Assembly: GCA_937921805.1 (NCBI GenBank)
Contig: CAKZUS010000199.1
Span: 1 to 5,033 of the forward strand
Source of the DNA: an uncultured Granulosicoccaceae bacterium
Lineage (GTDB): Bacteria; Pseudomonadota; Gammaproteobacteria; JABXHR01
Direction: 5' to 3'
Length of the DNA: 5,033 bases
Positions 1 through 4,856 of the stretch are shown one piece after another. How positions within the stretch are numbered: position 1 is the stretch's first letter; the number at the start of each line of letters is the position of its first letter. The translations under genes and the position numbers were made by a program. A model generated the notes under the pieces. The model made no database searches. It worked only from the letters and a program-made list of their open reading frames with translations, and was not told the origin of the DNA.

Positions 1-66
1 CGCCGCCAGACAAAGCGCATCGGCATATTGTCGTATGCTGTGGCTCCCCCAACGAGGATGAACACG

Positions 67-528
67 ATGGTGCGTATTCGCCCTGGCCGAATAGAAGACC
101 TGGATTTTCTGCGTGATGGCAATCTTGCTTTGGCCGCTGAAACCGAAGACCTGATGCTGTGCGCACAGACGGTGCGCCGGGGGGTGCAAGCCCTATTCGA
201 CGATCCCAGTCGAGGCGTCTATTGGATTGCTGAGCACGAGGGAACGGCGTGCGGGCAGTTGATGCTGACCTATGAGTGGAGTGATTGGCGTTGCGCGGCG
301 CAATGGTGGATTCAGAGCGTGTATGTCTGGCCAGCGCAGCGGCGCGTTGGCGTGTTTAAAGCCTTGTATGAGCATGTGCAGCGTCAAGCGCTTGAAGATG
401 AGGGCTGTGCGGGGATTCGCCTGTATGTAGAGACCGAGAATCTACGCGCGCAAAAAACCTATGAGGCCATGGGGATGCAGGCGTCCCATTACGCGATGTA
501 TGAATGGCAGAAGAAGCCGAATCGCTAG
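67..528 (+). CDS. GNAT-family N-acetyltransferase
   Basis: This is probably a cytoplasmic enzyme that moves an acetyl group from acetyl-CoA to an amine; the substrate cannot be read from the sequence. The 153-residue product is a single GNAT domain of normal length. Residues 82-105 form the beta4-alpha3 acetyl-CoA region, with the pyrophosphate-binding loop written QRRVGV (91-96), a variant of Q/RxxGxG/A. Residues 117-137 (RLYVETENLRAQKTYEAMGM) are the motif B region with the usual N/A/Y pattern. A tryptophan-rich stretch (YEWSDW 69-74, then WWIQSVYV 80-87) is typical of one widespread uncharacterised GNAT subgroup. I chose ATG 67 because GAGG (54-57) lies 9 nt upstream; ATG 58 directly abuts GAGG, and TTG 28 has no ribosome site. 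Another frame ends at TGA 59-61, so an upstream gene may be co-transcribed. The gene converges on the secretin cluster, with no evident functional link. Confidence 0.88.
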   Translation: MVRIRPGRIEDLDFLRDGNLALAAETEDLMLCAQTVRRGVQALFDDPSRGVYWIAEHEGTACGQLMLTYEWSDWRCAAQWWIQSVYVWPAQRRVGVFKALYEHVQRQALEDEGCAGIRLYVETENLRAQKTYEAMGMQASHYAMYEWQKKPNR

Positions 529-536
529 GGGGAGAC

Positions 537-568
537 AAAAAAATGGCGCCTCTATAAATAGAAGCGCC
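537..568 (-). terminator. Rho-independent terminator, - strand
   Basis: Read on the - strand, GGCGCUUCUA (568-559) pairs fully with UAGAGGCGCC (554-545), including one G-U pair, around a UUUA loop. The hairpin is followed by A and then seven U (543-537). On the + strand the hairpin is followed by CAAACACC with no T run, so it works in one direction only. It ends the predicted small RNA and would also stop read-through from the secretin cluster just before it runs antisense into the acetyltransferase gene, which stops at 528. Confidence 0.85.
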
Positions 569-626
569 CAAACACCAAAGGAGGATGGAGGAGGAAACTG
601 ACCCTTTGCAGGGACAATTGCCTTAT
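537..626 (-). ncRNA. Candidate trans-acting small RNA (about 90 nt)
   Basis: A complete transcription unit is visible: promoter (659-632), start near 626-624, and a strong intrinsic terminator (568-537). The predicted RNA has three parts. First is a 5' stem-loop (619-596): AAUUG pairs with CAGUU, there is one U-U mismatch, then CCCU pairs with AGGG around a GCAA (GNRA-type) tetraloop. Next is an unpaired C/U-rich linker (594-577, CCUCCUCCAUCCUCCUUU). Last is the terminator hairpin with a seven-U tail, the usual form for Hfq-binding sRNAs. The linker contains CCUCCUU, the core of the 16S anti-Shine-Dalgarno sequence, so pairing with ribosome-binding sites of target mRNAs is a reasonable inference. 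The only ORF over it starts at ATG 633-631, upstream of the predicted start site, and runs through the terminator, so a coding role is unlikely. I do not recognise a named family, and expression is unproven. Confidence 0.55.
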
Positions 627-650
627 CCGACATTGTAGGGTTTATGTCGG
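627..650. promoter_or_regulatory. Perfect dyad over the sRNA promoter, possible operator
   Basis: CCGACAT (627-633 on +) and ATGTCGG (644-650) form a perfect 7-bp inverted repeat with a 10-nt centre. On the - strand it covers the downstream part of the spacer, the whole -10 hexamer and the bases up to the start site. Because it lies upstream of the predicted transcript, it is more likely a protein-binding site than an RNA hairpin. A dimeric repressor bound here would block RNA polymerase. The half-site is not one I can assign; it is not a LexA-type CTGT-N8-ACAG site. Confidence 0.4.
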
Positions 651-680
651 TATTGTCAATGGGAAATCACATGTTTTTTT
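632..680 (-). promoter_or_regulatory. Sigma-70-type promoter of the candidate sRNA
   Basis: On the - strand there is a perfect -35 hexamer TTGACA (659-654), a 16-nt spacer and a -10 TACAAT (637-632) with one mismatch to consensus. A run of seven A (680-674) lies about 48-54 nt upstream of the predicted start, where an UP element would sit. Transcription should begin near A626 or A624. This is the best promoter match I found in the window. Confidence 0.62.
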
Positions 681-924
681 GCGTGGCAACATAATTAGCC
701 CCATCATTTGTTCTCTCATCTTATTGTTTTGTTTGAAACTATGTTTTTTGTATAGCCAGAGGCTTTGGTGTTTATTGTGCATTGCAGCATTTTTTGAGTT
801 TTGCCACTTTCCGAGGAGAAATCCTCAGATATTCAGCCTTAATTCATCCGATGTTTGGTTCGGGTTTTAGCAGGGCTATCCACCTCTTATCCGTCCCCTC
901 ACTCGCCTCTTATCGCTGGGATTT
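660..924. other. AT-rich spacer downstream of the secretin gene
   Basis: This is a non-coding stretch richer in A/T than its neighbours, with many T runs on the + strand. Two small dyads are visible: GAGGA-GAAA-TCCTC (813-826) and AGCC-AGA-GGCT (755-765). Neither is followed by a T run on either strand, so neither is a convincing terminator. I see no intrinsic terminator directly after the secretin stop, so the cluster may have a 3' untranslated region of about 380 nt ending at the terminator at 568-537, or may end by Rho. A hydrophobic + strand frame with a TTG start at 679 lacks a ribosome site, and I do not call it a gene. Confidence 0.45.
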
Positions 925-2475
925 CTATGGCGATGAGGCCGACGGCAGCGAGGAGGGCGCGTATTGCAGGCTAGCGTGAGCGTGGTCGGCCAGTTGGTCG
1001 TTATCGACGATCACCGGGCGAATAATGACAACGGTTTCTGTGTCGCTAGCAATGTTCTGTTTGGAGCCAAATAGCGTATTGAACAAAGGAGGGCTGCTCG
1101 TGCTTTTACTGCGGCTACGGCGAATCAATCCCCCAATGAGTACTGGTTGGCCGTTGTTGGCCAGCAATTGCGTTGTGACTTTGGTGGTGCTCTGGCGGGG
1201 AAGGCCGTCTTGGATGTTGCCGGAGCTGACCTCGGGCGAGACTTCCAATAAAATGCGCTCGCGCTCGTCGATAGAGGCGCGCACATCCAAGATGACGCCT
1301 GACTCTAAGAATTCCACCACTTCAGATGTCACCCCCTCGACGGTAGAGGTGGTGCGGTAGCCAATGCGATCGCCGACGACAACGCGTGCACTTTGGTCTT
1401 CGAGTACCAGCAGTCGCGGTGCAGAGAGTGTTTTGACTCTGCCGGCGCTGCGCAGCGCTGTGAGCGTTGCCCCTACGTTGCCGCTGAGCAATTGCAGGCG
1501 CATTCCGTTGCTGCCGAGCGAAGCGCTGTCGCTATTGCCGTCGCCATCGTCGCCATTGATAGTGAGATCCAGGCCAAAGCTGTCGCTGTCACTGACGCTG
1601 ATCTCTAGGATTTGCGCATCAATGAGTATCTGCTGCGGCTTCTGATCGATAGCACGCAGGGTTTCTGCGATGCGCTCAAGATGCTGTGGCTCGTCGCGCA
1701 CAACCAGTTTGCGCTGTTCGGCAAAGGCATTGACACTACCCCGTTCACTGAGCATGGAAGAGACGATGTCGCTCATGCGCACGATGTCGCTATAGCGCAC
1801 TCGGAAGCTACGCAATTGGGTCCCATCAGCGGCCAGGGCGCGCCCGGGGCTGGGGCGAATCATCCAGTGAGTGGCGTGGCGCGCAATGCTCAACCCCGCT
1901 GCGTTGGCAATGGCATCCAGTGCTTGTTCGGGGGTGACGTCACGCAGATTGAGCGAGATGCTGCCCGATACGTTGGGGTCGATGATGAGGGTCAGGCCTT
2001 GGTGGCGCATCAGCCCGTATAAAATATCCTGCACTTGCGCATCGCGAAATTGCAAGCTGATAGAGCCTGCCTCTGCCTCCGGTGACGATGAGGTGCTCAG
2101 TTGCAACGCAATGGGAGCAAGCGCAACGGCGAAGTACGAATCCATCCGGGCCGAGGCGGGTTGCGTCGTCGCTGTGTCGACAAACTCCCAGCCCTCGGGA
2201 GTGGATTGGGGCTGCGCCTGTGCGTGCTGTGCGAGGTCTTTAATTGCCGCCTCGGCATCCAGGGCGTCGATACTCCAGTCGATAGAGCGCTGCTGCTGCG
2301 CCGCAGTGAGGGTGATGTCTTGCCCGGTCTTCTCTGTGACGACAGCGGCGACTTCACTCAGGGGGCTGTTGATAAACGCAAAGCTATATTCTGCCGCGGC
2401 GCAAATGGGCGCCATCATGCTGTTCAGCAGGCCTATAAGTAAGCCCGTACGCAGGTTGAGGCGCAGCGTGCTCAT
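925..2475 (-). CDS. Outer-membrane secretin, PilQ/MshL/HofQ type
   Basis: The 516-residue product should form the multimeric outer-membrane channel of a type IV pilus, MSHA or competence-type machine. Residues 1-28 are a Sec signal peptide with probable cleavage after AAA (26-28); APIC is not a lipobox, so it is not an obvious lipoprotein. Residues 30-100 look like a degenerate N0/STN-type domain. A Ser/Ala/Pro-rich linker follows, then a clear N0/STN domain (138-207, with IIDPNVSG), an N1 domain (221-277) and the secretin barrel (283-490) with TLSAPRLLVLED, VEFLESGVILDV, GQPVLIGGLI and ETVVIIRPVIV. The usual VPxLGxIPxLGxLF loop is shortened to SPPLFNTLF (461-469). There are no AMIN domains, and the length is well below typical PilQ (about 700 residues) and nearer MshL or HofQ/ComE. 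CAGGGA lies 5-6 nt before the ATG. The start overlaps the preceding gene by 4 nt (ATGA). It is last in the cluster. Confidence 0.92.
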   Translation of the reverse strand: MSTLRLNLRTGLLIGLLNSMMAPICAAAEYSFAFINSPLSEVAAVVTEKTGQDITLTAAQQQRSIDWSIDALDAEAAIKDLAQHAQAQPQSTPEGWEFVDTATTQPASARMDSYFAVALAPIALQLSTSSSPEAEAGSISLQFRDAQVQDILYGLMRHQGLTLIIDPNVSGSISLNLRDVTPEQALDAIANAAGLSIARHATHWMIRPSPGRALAADGTQLRSFRVRYSDIVRMSDIVSSMLSERGSVNAFAEQRKLVVRDEPQHLERIAETLRAIDQKPQQILIDAQILEISVSDSDSFGLDLTINGDDGDGNSDSASLGSNGMRLQLLSGNVGATLTALRSAGRVKTLSAPRLLVLEDQSARVVVGDRIGYRTTSTVEGVTSEVVEFLESGVILDVRASIDERERILLEVSPEVSSGNIQDGLPRQSTTKVTTQLLANNGQPVLIGGLIRRSRSKSTSSPPLFNTLFGSKQNIASDTETVVIIRPVIVDNDQLADHAHASLQYAPSSLPSASSP

Positions 2476-2858
2476 GTGTCCCTGTCCGGGTGCAGAGGGA
2501 GAGTGTATGTCCGGGCTTTACGGGTCACCACGATATGGTCAGTGGAAATACTGTGTAGGTGGAAACCCTGCACTGTGGCGCCCACGCGTAGCCACTGGCC
2601 ATCAATCAGTGCGACAGGCTGTTCAAGCTGAGCGATGCCTTGCACCAGAAACAGCGGCTCATTGGAGGGCGCTGGACGTGCGGTAGTCGGTGTTGGTTGA
2701 ACGGGCGTCGCCACAATCTCCACGTAGCGAAACGGGTTGCGCGTTGACGCAGTCGTCGTGTTGCTTCCCACGGCGCTGAGTGCAGTGGGTGTTGCAATAA
2801 GTGCCACAATGAGTGCCACAGGGGCCGGTGCAGTGAACGCACTGGTGCCGCGTTTCAC
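2472..2858 (-). CDS. PilP/MshK-like periplasmic linker protein
   Basis: This 128-residue protein probably joins the inner-membrane N/O pair to the secretin, as PilP, MshK and GspC do. Residues 13-29 form a hydrophobic signal or anchor segment; there is no lipobox, unlike canonical lipoprotein PilP. RNPF (40-43) resembles the R-D-P-F motif after the signal region of PilP proteins. A Pro/Thr-rich linker (51-66) leads to a small beta domain (69-121) with LVQGIAQ, VALIDGQWLRVG and HSISTDHIVVTR, the pattern of the GspC homology region/PilP/MshK fold. It is short compared with PilP (about 175 residues) and closer to MshK. The start is GTG at 2858, overlapping the upstream stop as GTGA; the end overlaps the secretin start as ATGA. 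Family assignment rests on fold pattern and gene order. Confidence 0.78.
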   Translation of the reverse strand: MKRGTSAFTAPAPVALIVALIATPTALSAVGSNTTTASTRNPFRYVEIVATPVQPTPTTARPAPSNEPLFLVQGIAQLEQPVALIDGQWLRVGATVQGFHLHSISTDHIVVTRKARTYTLPLHPDRDT

Positions 2859-3397
2859 GTCGTGCTAACGGGCGCGATAAAGGTGATGGTCACTCGCGGA
2901 TTCATCGGTGTTTGCTCGCCTTGTATTTCAATGCCTTGCAATGACATATCGACGCGTTCAGACAAACCCTGAAGCAGTGCAAAGAGCTGGGTATAGGACA
3001 CGTTGAGTGCAAGCGTGGCGCGAATCACAGAAACATCGAGATCTTCCGTCCCACCAAGGACCGTATCGAAGTCTTGTAGCTGTGCTCGATGCTGCGTTAA
3101 GAGTGGCTCTATGAGAAGGCGCAGAGAAGCGGTATCGGTCGGGCCGGTATACAGCATCGACTGGATGTCTTGCTGGGCCTGGTCATTGGCTTGCTCTAGA
3201 GCGGGCGTGTCATGCTTGGTCTCGGGAAGCATCGCTAGCTCTGTACGCAGAGCGTGGTGCTGCTCACGTAGCTGCGAATATGATTCCCACAGCGGCACGG
3301 CATAGTGACGAAGTGGATAGTAGACAATCAGCACGGCGATGAGCGCTGCCAGTATCCACTTTTGCCGCGGGGTCGCATCGAGGTTGAGGTCAATCAT
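2855..3397 (-). CDS. PilO/MshJ-like inner-membrane alignment protein
   Basis: This is a 180-residue bitopic protein. It has a short cytoplasmic N-terminus, one transmembrane helix (about 14-28, ILAALIAVLIVYYPL), a periplasmic coiled coil (about 36-80), and a C-terminal domain (about 85-175) with the alternating pattern of the PilO/GspM ferredoxin-like fold (ATLALNVSYTQLFALLQGL, then VTITFIAP). In this family the protein pairs with PilN and contacts PilP, carrying the signal between cytoplasm and secretin. The length is slightly below typical PilO or MshJ (about 200-215). It overlaps the PilN-like gene by 8 nt (ATGATTGA) and the next gene by 4 nt, which supports coupled translation. Assignment follows topology, order and the C-terminal pattern more than residue identity, which is low across this family. 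Confidence 0.82.
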   Translation of the reverse strand: MIDLNLDATPRQKWILAALIAVLIVYYPLRHYAVPLWESYSQLREQHHALRTELAMLPETKHDTPALEQANDQAQQDIQSMLYTGPTDTASLRLLIEPLLTQHRAQLQDFDTVLGGTEDLDVSVIRATLALNVSYTQLFALLQGLSERVDMSLQGIEIQGEQTPMNPRVTITFIAPVSTT

Positions 3398-3917
3398 TCG
3401 ATTCTAGCCTGAGAACAAAGACCGGCTCATCGCGCCCGAAATCCGAAGCGGTTTGATCTAGGCTAGCTTGCCCGAGCTGGTGGAGCTGATCCCGAAAGTG
3501 CAGCGCTGCTACGGTAGTGAGTGCGCTGCCCTCTAGTGTTGTGAGCACACGGTGTTGTGAGTGCATCTCTATGCGCAGCCAGTGCAGCTTGGCCGCGTCG
3601 GGGAGGCGTTCGAATATTTCCGACATGTACTGCAGAGAAAGGCTGCGCTGCAGGGACTGAATGTGTTGACGACGAGTGTCGAGTGCACGAGCGGTTTCTT
3701 GAGCGCGTTGCCAGGCGGTGGTCGCTGCGCGCAGGCTGCGCAGCTGTGTTTGCATTTGTCCAACCTCAGAGTGCGTCATGGTGTAGCTGCGCCAGCTCTG
3801 GAGGCCTGCCATCACTAGCGCCAAGGAGGCGAGCAGCACCATGCCTGTAAACAGTCGTCGCCGCCGCTGCCTGCGCAATTGGCGAGAGAAATCAACGGGG
3901 GTGAGGTCTAGGTGCAC
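3390..3917 (-). CDS. PilN-like inner-membrane alignment protein
   Basis: This is a 175-residue bitopic protein from the chosen GTG at 3917. The N-terminus MHLDLTP matches the INLLP-type tail that PilN inserts into PilM. A basic stretch (14-21, LRRQRRRR) follows, then a transmembrane helix (about 22-40), a coiled coil (about 48-95) and a ferredoxin-like domain (about 96-172) with ERLPDAAKLHWLRIEM and TLEGSALTTVAALHFRDQL, the standard PilN pattern. An in-frame GTG at 3974 would add 19 residues rich in Gly, Pro and Ala before this tail and overlap the upstream gene by 67 nt. I prefer 3917 because it places the tail at the N-terminus as in the family and gives a 10-nt overlap. Neither start has a strong ribosome site. 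It is the partner of the PilO-like product downstream. Confidence 0.82.
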   Translation of the reverse strand: MHLDLTPVDFSRQLRRQRRRRLFTGMVLLASLALVMAGLQSWRSYTMTHSEVGQMQTQLRSLRAATTAWQRAQETARALDTRRQHIQSLQRSLSLQYMSEIFERLPDAAKLHWLRIEMHSQHRVLTTLEGSALTTVAALHFRDQLHQLGQASLDQTASDFGRDEPVFVLRLESND

Positions 3918-4810
3918 AAAGCCGCTCGTCGCAAGTGCGGGCAATGGGCCTGCTCGGCCTGGTTGTGACACCACATGACAGGGCGTTCAGCGACATGCGA
4001 GAGCCAGCCGATAAATGATTCGGGCAAAGGGTGCTCGCAGCTAATCCATAGCTCGTCAAGCCCGCGTCCATGTTGGCGTGAGGCAAAGGCGAGTTCTATT
4101 TTGTCTATTTCGGAGCGGATATTGAGGAGGCTGGGCGCCAAAGCTTGTTCTGCCGAATGTTCCATCGCTGCTCTTTGCTGATCATCCAAACCCGCAAGCT
4201 CTGCGAGTTGCAGTTGTGTGATGTCGGCCAGCGCCCGCGACAGATCATCAATACCCGGTGCGACCTGCCGCGAGAGTAAATACTCTCCGGCATTGACCAA
4301 AATGTAGGTACAGTGCTTTGCCTGCATATGGAGCATTAAGATGCTGTGCTGCTGGGCGAGGCTGTGTGGCTGAATACAGCGGATTAAACCCGCCAAATGT
4401 GGCTCGACACGCGTGGGCGAAAAGCCCGCGTTGTGTAGGGCGTGCAGCCAGCTCATGGCAAAAGCCGTATCGGTCTCGAAGACGTGGGCGACGTGCTCAT
4501 CGTGGGGAGTCGGCTCGGCCCAGTGCACGTCTAGGGTTTGGTTGTCAGTATGGCTCTGGCGAAGGGTCTCAAGCAGTGCTTGTTCGCGCGTTTGCGTTCG
4601 CGAGGGATGGAGCGAATGCGTGCGTTGCGCCCAGTGCTGACTCCCGAGCATGACATGGACCTGTCGCCGGCGTAGCAGGGCACTTGGCAGTGCGATGCGA
4701 AGCCAGTGGCGACTGGGCACGGTCGTGCCTGACCAGTGTAGTGTCGCAAGCTGCCCCTGTCGGTCTTCAAACCGTAGATGGGGGAGGTCTATTTCGAGGG
4801 TAAAAGCCAT
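3908..4810 (-). CDS. PilM/MshI-like actin-fold protein, degenerate ATP site
   Basis: This 300-residue soluble protein is the likely cytoplasmic member of the alignment complex, binding the PilN tail. Recognisable PilM/MshI/GspL-type parts are the subdomain with FAMSWLHALHNAGFSPTRVEP (117-137), a strand pair around YILVNAGEYLLSRQVAPG (169-186), a helix DDLSRALADI (188-197), and the C-terminal segment with IRSEIDKIEL (231-240) then LDELWISCEH (251-260). Canonical PilM has a DIGSxxVK phosphate loop at the N-terminus and a GGG turn near the C-terminus. Here the N-terminus reads TLEIDLPHLRFEDR and the later turn is CEHPLP, so ATP binding is probably lost or altered. It is shorter than PilM (about 350) and close to MshI. 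It is first in the cluster, with no clear Shine-Dalgarno before its ATG. The family call is moderate to good, mostly from order and the C-terminal half. Confidence 0.8.
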   Translation of the reverse strand: MAFTLEIDLPHLRFEDRQGQLATLHWSGTTVPSRHWLRIALPSALLRRRQVHVMLGSQHWAQRTHSLHPSRTQTREQALLETLRQSHTDNQTLDVHWAEPTPHDEHVAHVFETDTAFAMSWLHALHNAGFSPTRVEPHLAGLIRCIQPHSLAQQHSILMLHMQAKHCTYILVNAGEYLLSRQVAPGIDDLSRALADITQLQLAELAGLDDQQRAAMEHSAEQALAPSLLNIRSEIDKIELAFASRQHGRGLDELWISCEHPLPESFIGWLSHVAERPVMWCHNQAEQAHCPHLRRAALCT

Positions 4811-4812
4811 AA

Positions 4813-4828
4813 TGCGATACTTAGCAAG
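4813..4828 (+). promoter_or_regulatory. Possible extended -10 for the divergent gene
   Basis: TGCGATACT (4813-4821) resembles an extended -10 (TGnTATAAT, with four of six in the hexamer). It would start transcription near 4828, about 29 nt before the preferred start codon of the + strand gene. There is no matching -35 at the right distance (TTCGAG at 4793-4798). This is weak evidence. Confidence 0.2.
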
Positions 4829-4856
4829 TACCGTGTCAAGAGCACACGGAATGACG

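Noticed and set aside
545..568. Bidirectional terminator also ending the acetyltransferase transcript
   Set aside because: On the + strand the hairpin is followed by CAAACACCAAAG, not T residues, so only the - strand direction is supported.
580..594. GGA-repeat (CsrA/RsmA-binding) RNA on the + strand
   Set aside because: The GGA units are a contiguous purine run, not spaced in hairpin loops, and no + strand promoter or terminator frames them; the - strand reading explains the sequence better.
442..633. 63-codon - strand ORF covering the sRNA region
   Set aside because: Its ATG (633-631) overlaps the -10 hexamer and precedes the predicted start site. It reads through the terminator and into the antisense of the acetyltransferase, and it has no ribosome site.
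813..826. GAGGA-GAAA-TCCTC hairpin as terminator of the secretin operon
   Set aside because: Only five base pairs and no T run after it on either strand.
679..870. Hydrophobic 63-codon + strand ORF, possible small membrane protein
   Set aside because: TTG start, no Shine-Dalgarno and no promoter. The hydrophobicity follows from T-rich DNA, which reads as Leu/Phe/Cys in any frame.
782..979. 65-codon + strand ORF entering the secretin 3' end
   Set aside because: No ribosome site, no recognisable pattern, and it overlaps a confident gene on the other strand.
1612..2022. 136-codon + strand ORF inside the secretin gene
   Set aside because: His/Ala/Gly-rich shadow frame antisense to conserved N0 and N1 domains.
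1871..2686. 271-codon + strand ORF antisense to the secretin and P-like genes
   Set aside because: Cys/Arg/Ser-rich shadow of two well-supported - strand genes; no domain pattern and no start signals.
4834..4839. Perfect - strand TTGACA as -35 of the pilus cluster
   Set aside because: No acceptable -10 at 16-18 nt. The nearest candidate (CATTAT after 19 nt) overlaps the start codon and would start transcription inside the gene.
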